From positions 3,243,201 to 3,307,200 of the forward strand of contig OX345638.1 in the NCBI GenBank assembly GCA_947044365.1: a DNA stretch of 64,000 nt, given 5' to 3'. Source of the DNA: Petrosia ficiformis (taxonomy: Eukaryota; Porifera; Demospongiae; Haplosclerida; Petrosiidae). How positions within the stretch are numbered: position 1 is the stretch's first letter; each line of letters begins with the position of its first letter. Below the pieces are notes generated by a model. That model made no database searches. It was given only the letters and a program-made list of their open reading frames with translations, and had not been told where the DNA came from. Below are positions 1 through 12,200 of the stretch, in pieces. Made by a program: the position numbers and the translations under genes.

Positions 1-509
1 GCACGATTATGATTATGATTATAGGTAAATCATGATTACAATTATGATTAATTATGTGCAATTACGCCCAACTACAATAGCACATGCACAATTACGTTCA
101 ATATTCAACCATGCTGTATAAAAGTGTTATTATAATTATAAAACTAATTTGTATTATACCTAATGAACATAAACTGTTCAAACAATGTGTCTGACATCTG
201 GCATCTGTCTGGGCGAAATACTGTACCAGCAATGAAGAAAAGACTCTCCACAATAATTATACAATGGAAGCAAGCAGATGTTGCTACTTTGGGACATGTT
301 ACAAGTATAGTATTTCTTGTTAGTACATGATTGATGATTACATGATTTTTAGGGTACGATTATGATAATATGATTATGATTACAATAATTATGTAATTGA
401 TTACAATTGATTAGGATTATAATTGTAATTGACCCTAAATCCTGACACAAACATGCACACACATGTTCAATTGAAACATTAATAATGATAATTTACCCAT
501 AATTATTAG
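1..509. other. Intronic sequence upstream of first visible kinase exon
   Basis: No coding exon is recognisable here. The stretch is AT-rich, with degenerate GATTAT/GATTAC runs at about 1-55 and 350-430. It ends in a splice acceptor (TTATTAG, AG at 508-509) immediately before the SH2 exon. It is read as the 3' part of an intron whose upstream exon is outside the window. Confidence 0.7.
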
Positions 510-647
510 CGTGCTGTAGAGCTTCTGAAGCAAAAAGGACAAGTTGATGGCAGTTTTTTAGTGAGACCTAATTCTCGCAAACCTGGATCTTATGCTCTTA
601 CTCTTGTCTTTAATCAGATGCCATATCATTATGAAATTGTTTGTGAG
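510..647 (+). CDS. Kinase exon: first half of SH2 domain
   Basis: This exon encodes 46 residues beginning [10 protein letters not shown]. It carries the SH2 signature FLVRPNS, whose arginine (codon 564-566) binds phosphotyrosine. The run [17 protein letters not shown] is the central sheet of the domain. The donor is GAG|GTGAGA. There is no start codon, so at least one exon precedes it. Confidence 0.85.
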
Positions 648-3600
648 GTGAGATATCATACGTGTAGATGTACAGTGTTTCCCCCTGGATAAGTATTAAG
701 GGTGGAAAATGCATCAATTCAATGGTACATGAAGTTTGGTCAACAATGTTCAATTGGTGTTGTAACAGTGTTTTTCAGCACAAACTTTAAAATTAAAGAG
801 TGGGGAGTGCCACAATATCACCTTCTCAAGGAAACACTATACATGTATATAAATAGTATTAAACAGATGTGTCCAGTTTAGTATCATTGAGACGAGAAGA
901 GCCAGAAACAGTCAGACAAGAAGGAACCTTATCTATTCTAAAACACCTACATGTACATGATATTAACCACACAGTTAGGTTGTACAAGTGTGCATATGCA
1001 AATATTAAACTGGGAAAGCTTAAAAGGGGAAATTGAACTTTGAATGCATACCAAACAAAGAAATGTTCCAACCTTTTCCTAGATTTCAGATCCAATAAAT
1101 AACACATCTCAGCAAAAAGCTTTCGAGAGCCCCAGAAGCAACCTCAGAGGGTTTAAATTAAAATAGAGAAAAAGGTATTCCTATGATTGCTTTGTGCTGT
1201 CCAGTATTCAGGAATCATGGCTGACTTTCTCATACCTGAAACACAACAGGCTATTATAGTTATTATTTTGATTGCCTACTCTGGTTACTTTATAAAAGAT
1301 CTTATAAAAATTTAGGAATATGCTAGAACATCAATGATGCAACTTTCTTAACTATGTATACAACGCACAGATGTGTATGTGACACAAACATGTATATATA
1401 GATTCAACCTTGTGGAAAGCAATCATAGAGATGGCCCTGGAGGCCAAAAAACTTTCCTGGGGGAGCATATTCAAGAGGAGCAATTGAAACTTACAGAACC
1501 AATATTCTCTTCTGCTTGCCATATATGTTGATGTGATCATCTAGTCTAATACATCTGCTGTTCATTTATTTCTTTGGCATATGTATTAATTTATACCCTC
1601 ACAGTCTGATAGATGGTTCTATATTGATGATGGTCCTTTGTTTGACTCTATACAAGGATGTATAGATCATTACATGTTGTTTGCGGATGGACTTCCAACG
1701 CTACTGAGATATCCTGTGCCTGGAACTAGAATTAACAGACTGAGCAAACAAGTGAGCAGCTTAGATATCTGTCTTGTTCATTATATATACATTGTATAAT
1801 ATTTTAACACTTCTACAAGTGCTATATCAGATTTACAATTACTGAGCCTGAGGGCCATAGTCCCAAGGATGAGGTGATTGTAAATCTGATATAGGCATGT
1901 TACGACTAATATGTTTCAGGAAAGGCAAAACTATAGTAACTATGTGTAGGAAAGGAATCACTTCTCCTAATGCTTCATATTGAGTGTGTATCAGATGAAT
2001 GTAAGCTGAGCTAGTTCCTATACTATTAGTTGACATATAGATAATTCAGGCAAACGTCGACTTACATGTAGATCTACCATTTTCAACCTACACTTGGCCA
2101 CTGACGTGTACTGGTGTATGTTTATTGACTCATAATGTACCTGCCAAACCAATCTTGTAGTTTGTGTCACTGTGGCCTGTGGTTACTTTCAAGTTTTGCT
2201 GTAAATTGTATAATTATATAAGCACATGTATAATATTGTTTATATTATATTCATGCATATGCACACATGCTTATTGTGTACATTAATTAGCACAAGGGGA
2301 TTTTTGTAGTCAATAAAGGGAGTTTTTATGAACAACATTTTGTTTGGAAGTACATGTGTAGTTATAGTGTATATTGTATAGTATTAAGCAATTATTATTT
2401 ATTAACCATGTAAAAACTATTAATAACAGTTTAGTACAGCCATGATATATTATGATATACTAAATGATGATTATAACATTTTCTAACAACATGTACATAG
2501 TATTCACATTAGAGCTTGGCAATAGTAGCAATAGTATGACTCATTGTTACTACAGTGATAGCTAAAAACTACTATTGTGAATTTGTGATAGTGGGCATGT
2601 GGTTATTGGCATGCTTATCATACCCATAACCATGTGATAAAACATGTGAAAATGATAATGAGTGTTTCAAACGAGATCCTGACAAAGAGCTGGAATTTAT
2701 TCTGTTGAAGGGCAATGAAATAGTGGTGTACATGTATGGGGGAGTACATGTATTTGGTTTTTCTGCCACAAATCAAAAAATGCTTTGAATCTGTATCAAA
2801 AGTTTAGTGAGTAGTTTCACTATCATTATAGTATTCACTGTCGTTCAAGTATCTATTAGATATTGTGATAGTTAAACATTTCACTACCACCCTGCTCTAA
2901 TTCACTTGAGTATATAGTTGCTAAAATGGTGTTAACTTTATAATTATACATGTATAATAGCCAAGATCAAAATTCTAGTTTTTTTCACTTCGAAAGCAGT
3001 ATCAAATTTAAAACTAAAGGTGTCTCCAGCTCCATAGGCGTATCTAGGGTTCAGAACATACCAGGGCTCATTAATTATTCATGATAATTAATTGCAATCA
3101 ATAAAGGTTATTAAGTGGTTATTGATGATTATTAAAGTTATTAGTGGGAGTGATATATAATTATTATTATAACTGACATACTGATATAACTGATAAAGTC
3201 GAGTACATCAAAGAAGAGTTATTTTGGCATTCTTGTGAGTCTGGGCAAATTTAACATAATTTAGATAATAATTACCCTCGCCACGTAGCGTAGGCGGAAG
3301 GGTACAGTAATCGTTTTGTCTGTGTGTCTGTCTGTCTGTGTGTTAGCAATTTTTCTGGAAAAATAAAAACATTGACATTTCAAACGGGGTACTGGTAGAC
3401 TTCAAATTATACAAGGAAAAAAAATAACGTAGGAAATCTTCTAAAACCTTTTGGTTCTAAAGTTATGACAATTTTTATAACTCACAGTTACCGTTTCACT
3501 ACTTTAAGATGAAACGAGGGCAATAACGAGAGTATATATGGACACACAAACACAAGTTATCCTGTTTCATGGCCTGTCGCTAGCCAAGAAACACTTCAAA

Positions 3601-6600
3601 CCAAAAATAATCGAGGTAATGGCTAGTCTGGCGAGCCACACCCTTCACTAAGGGTGTGGCTCGCCAGACTAGGTAATGGTTGCTACTACTATACTACACC
3701 ACCATTGATGCAAGCTACTTAGCTCCACCTACAGGCATGGTCTTGTGCACGTGAATGCTAAACATGTAATAGAGACTATAGAGTGATTCGTTTTCACACG
3801 TTGAGACACGTTGGAGACTTCAGAGAATAATATGTAAGATATATAAAAAATATACATTTTTCACTACGTTTTCACACATTGGAGACTTTAGAGGTAGACT
3901 TGAGAACCTTTACATTGTTTTTCAAAGAAAAACAGAGAATAATATGTAAGATAGATAATTATACAAATTATACATATATACATTTCTTTCATTGATATTC
4001 TTATTTTGTCTTTTAGGATATAAAGTTATAACAGTTTTAATGCCCATAAATGTTTTTCAAATTTATATGTAACAAAAGTATTGTTTGTTTCATACACAAA
4101 CTTTGTTATATTTAGAGTAGTGCTTTGTATTACTTTGCCACTTAGGCGAAGGTCCCGTCCCGACGGCGCTCGTTATTTTCTGTACTGTTCTTTTTAGTAC
4201 ATGTTCTACGTTCCAACATCATTCTGATTTTTGGTAGTCACTTCAGCTATTGATTTTTACTCACTCATCCTCCCTTGATAGCTTGAATATGTATCCTCAA
4301 AGGCCACCAATCATCAATGATTAATCATATAAACTTCAATTCTTGTTGACAGTTTTTATAATGTGGTATAAACAAAAGGTTTTCCCTCTTCCTATATATA
4401 GGCGTGTGGCGCAGTACTGCAATTCAATTAAATAACGCGCGTTACGCACCTATATATAGACACATGGTACGCAACGGGGCAAAATAAACAAAGCACTTTA
4501 TTTTTTTACCCGGGCAATGCCCGTGCCTGCCTGGGTATAAATACGCCTATGTCCAGCTCTCTAAAAACAATATTAGAGTTATATGGAAGTGGTTTGTTTA
4601 ATCATGGGTCTTACGTTAACCTCCCAACCTTGTTCACATACTTTTTTGGGTATTGACGTCCCTACATTTTCTTTATTTTTATTGAAAATGTTTTTATTAT
4701 TCTAATAATATTTAATTGGGTACATGTAGTACTCTCTATGTAGGCATGGCACGAAAAAAGAATGGCCGCCCATACATTTCAATTGCAAATGATGAGCTGA
4801 AATCTCTGGTACTATACACATATAAGTTATAATACACACATACCTATTCATATCTAGTGTTTTTATGATTACCGACACCTAGATGGCCAAAAATTGTCAT
4901 TAAGGTAGAGAACCAGCGAGTGGCAAAACTGGCAAAATCTGCTTCATATTATTATTATTATTATGATTATTTTACAGACAAATCATTTTTTTGTTTGTTG
5001 AACTATCACAATGATTCTAGCATGATTCCAGTCACATTCATAGTAAAATTCTGGTCTACAAATATCGAGATGATATCCTCAGATACTATGAAAGAAGAGA
5101 GTCTCAACAACTACAAAGATTTGTTCTCGAATTGGACGCCATTTTAATAGGTGTATTCATTAATCGAAATTAATTACGCATGCGCATTTGTGTACTCTGA
5201 ACATGGAGGAGAAAGCATTAAGCAATAACATTGGTGAGCAAATAAATTCTTACAATAATGAATATAATAATTATTAATATTAAAACCATTGTATAATAAT
5301 AATATATACTATGATAAGCATTGGAATACTGAATGGTTGACACAGTGACTGACACTAGACTGCAGACAGTGCTGTAAGTGAAATAGAGAATAGATATCAT
5401 CTGTAAGTGAAAAATAATTCATATACAACTGACCTTCATTAATGAACAAATTTTAATGAATATAATTATGATTGTATGATTACATGATATAATATAACTT
5501 ACATCAGTATTTCTGTAATCTACAAAACATATTCACCCCATTCAGAGAAAAAACAATGGAAACAAGAATAATAAAAAACATTTTCAATGAAAATGAAAGA
5601 AGATGTAGACGTCAAAATCCAAAAAGCATGTGAACAAGGTTGGGAGGCTAACATAGGACCCAAAATTAAACAAACCACTTCCATATAACCCTACATAAGT
5701 ACAGCTCTTTGTATTTTGATTTATAGTGGTGTAAGGACTTATGTAGGGTTATATGGAAGTGGTTTGTTTAATTTTGGGTCCTATGTTAGCCTCCCAACCT
5801 TGTTCACATGCTTTTTGGGTTTTGACGTCCCTACATCTTCTTTCATTTTTATTGAAACTGTTTTTTATTATTCTTGTGATAAATAAATGAAATATTTCTG
5901 TCTGCTTTTTTTTTTTTTTTTTTTTTTTTTTGGGTTTTTATGTTTTTGTCATGTTTTCATGCTACTTTCATATCTGAAAGGATAGCTTATTTCAGTTGTT
6001 GTTTGCCACTCTTCTTACATTTTAGAACTTCTGATTATTTCATTGTACATGTACAATATAATAAAAAGTCACCATACAATACAGTAGTAATTCAGTATAG
6101 TTTCATTTACACACTATAGTATATAGTTTTAACTTCAACAGTAGTTTTGACAATAATTGATATTCATGTACTTGTCAATTCAACACCACAGTAGTGAGAC
6201 AGTAATTACTCATTGTACTTACAATACAACTAAGGTAATTAATGTATGGTGACAACATATACAGTATTACTATTAGCTGCCTTGTCCTGCTACAATGTCA
6301 CTATTATAATGATTTATCTATTCATTCTTCAGCCTCCGCCTGGCAAATTGCTATTTTCTCAAACAAGCCCTTCCTCTCGTCCAATAGTTCCTGTACCTCA
6401 ACATCGTCCTCCAACATCACCACGGCCACATTTTTCTTCTAGACCACACAATGAAGGAATGAGTAGCAATGCTCCTACATCAAAAATTCCACAATTTAAT
6501 TCTGATACACGAAGACCTGAGTCATATCAAATGGTATATATATTGGAAGAGGCATTGATACTTGGGACTGAATTAGGTCAAGGAGAGTTTGGGTCAGTCC

Positions 6601-9222
6601 TGAGAGGAACTTACAGGACCCCTGAAAGCAGAGTGGTTAGTTATCATACTGAATATCATTGTTGTACATGTAATGGGTTGGTACATGTATTTTAGTTATA
6701 CAAGATATATGGAGAACAAATTATCCCTATGATTGCTTTGTGGTACCACGTCCAGCATTCAAGTGACTTTTGCGTTCCTGAAACACAACAGCATAGTTTA
6801 TTGTCTATTATTCTTACTTTTTGAAGGATCTTGCAGAACGGTATGAATATTTATAATTGAGGTACTTATACAACAGCTATTAGTTCCAGTTTCTACGTAA
6901 GCTACAAGCACCTTTCTTCCAGCTGCACTGGTCTGTAGTGCTTGAGCATAAAACAAAAAATGCTGAGTACCTTGTGTAGTTATAATACCAGTACATGCAC
7001 TTTTAATTGCTTTGTTAAATTTGTTTAAGATAAATCATAGATGATAAATAAAGGGATTGGAAACATGTTCGCAAATGAAATATGCTACTTGGGGCGGCTG
7101 TATTACATCTATTATACACATAATTAGAATATTATTATTTAAAATGGCAAATTCATGTATAAAGTATAGTAAATACAGTAAATAAAGGTAAGTTAGTAAC
7201 TAATGTTTTAATGCTGTAAGTTTAAATTGTGGTTTGTCTCATGATCCAATCATTGTGCTATTATAAAAGGGTTCTAAATCACCATTTAGGCTATTGTTGT
7301 AAAAATAACAGGTAATTATCTGTACTAGAAGTTCCAAACTTGGTTTGTCTCATGACCCATGTATGGTACTATATAACATGTCTGGACTATTAGCATTTCA
7401 TGTATTAGTTTTTGAGTAACAAGTACAGCAAAATAATTTGTTTACAACTGCAGGGTAAAAAAGGAGTATATGTATTTGAACGATATAATACGAAATTTCT
7501 GTATGTTTTGATATTGGATTAGAGAGGCCTTGTGCATCTTCAAATATTGCATTCTTTGGTTACCCTCTAATTGTATGTAGAAATAGTTTGTTTAGTGTAA
7601 GCTTCCTCTTCCTTTTGAGTTTTGACTGTGTTTATTGCCATAAGGTGTATATAAATTGTGTATAAACATAGCCATGCCCATCATGCATTTCCATTCCCTT
7701 TACTTTATTATCTATGAATAAATGCAGTTTCATTGGTACTGCTAACCACCATTCTGTCTTATAAGTCCTTCCATATCTAAAATTAACATCCTGTCTAATA
7801 CTTTCATAAACGTTTGTTCACTAGTTTATAAGTGTCAGCGTTTTTGATAAGTTTATACCTGTATGGCACTCCATTGACCCAAAGAGCTTCATATTTGGCA
7901 TAGCACAGTTCTTCCTTTGGGCCAGATGGTACAGTTAATTATGATTATATTGTCACTAACAGCATTAACTGTTTGTTAATTGGCTCAAGATGTGTTTCCA
8001 ATAGTGCACACACTTATTGTTGTTGAGCCAATTTGGTCCATGCTTCAAAATGTATCAAAACTTTGATAAGCGTTAAGTCTGCAAATAGAATCCTACAAAA
8101 AATCTGTTATTATGGTTGTGACACATGCATTGTTTTTGTTAACAAATCCTTTTGTTTAATCCTTCACAAAATAGTAATTGTTATAGTTTTCGTTTTTGTT
8201 AACATTTACTAAACATCATTCATGTTCATCATGACCTCGAAAACATGTTCATAATGGAATGTCCAACAATCTTTTTACCTTCACCATTTTCATAAATTTG
8301 TATAGTTATCCTTCCCATTCTTTTTTGTGTATGTCACATTTCAATCCATAGCTTCATTATTACATTGCAGTATAATCATGTGTTAATTTTATGATATTGA
8401 ACTATACGGTATATTACATATAAAGTCATTACAACATAATTTTGAATTCATTATGAATATGAGTACACTCTAGATTGCTTGGTTTCAAACACGTGAGAAG
8501 AATCTACTAAGAGTAGAATAATCTGTTATTAACCCTCACCTATGCTGGTAGGGCTGAGGGGTAAATAACCAGTTATTAAATTCTGTAGTCTTCATGTATT
8601 GATTTATGATTACAGTATTTGTTTCTTCGCAGGTTGAAGTTGCTGTAAAAACTCTCAGAGTGGATGCAATGGGCATAGGAGAAAAGGTAAATAATAAACA
8701 ATACAACAATTTATATTTATTGAGAAAAGTAGCCTTTATGATTGCTTTGTAATGACTAATAATCATTACTGATGTCTGAAATATAATGTTACTTGTTTTT
8801 CCATTCGTCTTGCATAACTTCGGCAAATGTATTTTAGCTACAATAGCTAATTATTGCAGTTTCCACAAGATCAATTCATCTCTGGTCTGCTATATATATA
8901 TATAGCTCAATTATGCATTCATTTGGGTGAGCCCCCTGGAATAAACCACTTCCTTAACAACGTATACAACATGTTTGTGACACAAGATATTATACATTAA
9001 AACCCATGGAAAACAAGATATATAGAGAAAAAACTATCCATTTGATTGCTAGAAGTTTCTACATAAGCTACAAGCAGCTTTCGGTCTTTCTTACTGCTGG
9101 TCTGCAGAGCTCGAGTGTGCTATTACACACCATGCCCATTAATTGACCAAGCTTCCTAGAATGACGCGACTTCCTTAACTACATATTCAACACATACTCA
9201 CGCAAATGACACAAGAATATAA

Positions 9223-9253
<31 letters not shown>

Positions 9254-12200
9254 TGTACATGTATATATATAGTTCGAACCCGTGGGAAAGCAATCATAGG
9301 GATGGCCCTATGGGCCATAAAATTATTGGGATTGCCCTGCAGACCACAAGAAATCACAGATCTGATTTGACTGTATTATCAACGTGTACCTATAATTAAG
9401 CAGTATAGTACATGCACATGTACATGTAAGTACAATATCTTGAGTTTGAGTATGGACTGCAATACTGTTGTAACTTGTAGAAGAGATTGACTGAGTTTAT
9501 TATAATACAATAATAATAACAATCCAACATATGTACGACAGAACTCGTCTGAAAATCATGCCTTTTTAAACATACAGTCACATGTAACTAAACAAGGGTC
9601 ATAGACGATTAACTTGAATATAATATAATACTAGTACAATTACCACAAGTACCAGTTGCAGTTTTGTGACTCTGTGTCTACCTGGACATATTTGGGTTTG
9701 GGGTTTTTTTGGAAGCTCACAATGTGCCTATGCTAGAGGATCTGAAGGGCTGGGAATGTTTTCTAAGTAGTATACTAAGATTGATTTTGGGGGTAGTTTT
9801 GATAGTATTCCCTCAAGTTGTGAAGCAAGCTAACATGAACGAACTCCTTACCTCCTGTATGCCAATATGAATAGAATATAACCAACACTTGATTTTAGAG
9901 GAGAGATTTGATGCTGAGTTATTGAAGCTCTAATACAAATCCAGTAGTGAAACCACTATGTTATGGTCACCATTGGAACAAAATTAGGGTCATAATATAA
10001 ATGTGTTCAGACTGTAGAGATCATCAGATTGGTTGGTTTGGTTTTGAAACCTGACTTGAGGCAGCCTTACAATTCAGGAATCTTATTACAGAAGTTTGTG
10101 CTTCATTACAGTGCTTGAAATAAAGGATGTTTGTGCAAAACAATATTTGACCAGCAAGTTGTGGATTTTGTCAGGAAAAAAAGTCTCACAAAATAGCATT
10201 GTACCCATTTATGGCTTATGAGTAACCCACTAGGCTCTTGACTAATTATCCTTCATAGGCTACTGTAGGTTCATATTATTCCTATAAGTAATCAGACAAT
10301 TTGTCCATGCAGTCAAATGCAATTTTGTCCAAACAAAGAGGTAAAATGTCTGGAAAATGGTGGACGTTATTTCAAGCACTGCATTATGCATGTAATAGTA
10401 CATGACTGTAGATTACTATTTTATACTCACTGTACTTTTTTTTCATCTCTAGGAATTTCTAAGAGAAGCTAAAATCATGATGACATTACATCATCCTTGC
10501 ATCGTTCAGTTAATAGGTGTGACCCAGAAAAAACCACTCATGTTAATTCAAGAACTGGTACCGTATGGGGCTCTTGTTGACTACCTTTATGAAGGAAGAT
10601 ATCCTAAACCAACAATACCCACATTAAAACTCTGGGCTGCTGAAATAGCTTCTGGCATGATGTATCTGGAGAAGAAAAGATTTGTACATCGTGATTTGGC
10701 AGCAAGAAACATATTAGTGAAGTCTTCAGATTTGGTAATGTTTAGATTTTCTATTACACATAAAATTAATATAATTGTGCCCTTCATGTAAGTTTTGAGA
10801 AGGGACACTTTTCTACTAAATACTTTGGATATAATGCCTACCTTCAATTGCTCACCATTTTGCCATTTGGTATGGGAGGTCAATGAAATTTGGTAGCTAT
10901 TATTAATCTTCTTGGGGACTGAATTTATTGTCCTCCTTTACAAAACGGTGGAAGTTGAGGGGATTAAAGGTACATTGTACATTAAGTGTTTGACCAAAAT
11001 ATTTTTCAGGAAAGTGTGCGGATCACTTTACTAGAAATTAGATCACTATTATAACAATATATATATATATAATTATATTATTCTACACATATATACATAC
11101 ATACATGTATTATAGTACACATACATGCATGATATATTACACATACACATACATGTACATATGGGGTGCTGTTTGTGCCAAAACACTGCAATAAATTTTA
11201 TGCATTAAAAATTTACAAAATTTACACATTAAATGATTTACTAAATCGTTTCTACGATTTAGTAAATTGTGTCTAAAATTTGTCAAATCTGTTGTAAATT
11301 CACCCTTACACTATACTAAATCCAGTTAATAAGTCCACTTTACGTTTTCCTAAATTGATTTGCTAAATCCAATTTATAATTAATTGACTCTTTCTACCAC
11401 ATCCAAAGGAAGGAAATAGATGTGGCAATTCACATTGCTTTGTTTAATAAAATCTTTAATGTAGCATTTATCTAGCCATATAAACATTTACTATACAAAC
11501 GACAAGGATCTAATAACAGGGCTTATGATAACGTCCGGACATCGGACAATTTCCGGTTAAAATTGCCACTTGTCCGTTCATAATTTATTCGTGAGGACAA
11601 AATGTCAGCTCGAAAAACGATTGAATATTATTTTAATCATTGCTGAAATATGGGCGTGGTTAACGAGCCTGACGCCCAAGACTTTACTGCTACATTCTCT
11701 CAGAAGGATCCAGACCTAAACAAAGTTGATATTCCAGATGATGAAGGCTCTGTCCAACTTCACCTGCAGTCACAGGTCTTTATTCCATGTGGAAAAAGCA
11801 AAAAGATTGTCTTCACAAAGATGGGCGTGACCGCTAGTCTTGGTCGAGTTGTATCAGGTTCTCCTGCCTTCATAGATATTAGAAAAGGCTTGAAACTTGC
11901 GTCGAAGTTAGCATAAGGTCTAGTGAGTATGTAAACATCTTCTCAAGTTCAAATGTGAAGCTTCAGTTTTCTGGTCATTTCTTGACGGTCAATTTCTCCG
12001 TTCCATACACGATCGTTTCAATGAATATTTTTAAATTACCGTAAATGTGCGTAGCGCAAAACAGTACGTTGACATATACTGTACTTCTCGTTTCTTTCTT
12101 TCAACAAAATGTCTTCTTTTCGTGAGTTAGAAAAGAGCATAGTGTTGACTTACGTAGGTTCAGGCTATAAGAATAAGCAAGCCTGTACTACATTCCTCAA

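Larger units (their letters stand above)
1752..6332 (+). other. Kinase intron 2, largest intron, with several small elements
   Basis: This 4.6-kb intron holds no supported kinase exon. It contains a GTCT/GTGT microsatellite (3318-3343), a 49-bp palindrome at 3623-3671, three copies of a roughly 135-bp arm repeat (4577-4712, 5562-5700, 5737-5877), an ATT run near 4950-4965 and a 26-base T tract. A sequence reading CCCTCGCCACGTAGCG at 3274-3290 looks like the edge of another interspersed repeat. The remainder is AT-rich and unremarkable. Confidence 0.7.

Noticed and set aside
6246..6695. Alternative start of the kinase at 6246
   Set aside because: The N-terminal residues of that frame lie upstream of a good acceptor and have no similarity to kinase linkers, and the SH2 exons upstream join in frame to 6333.
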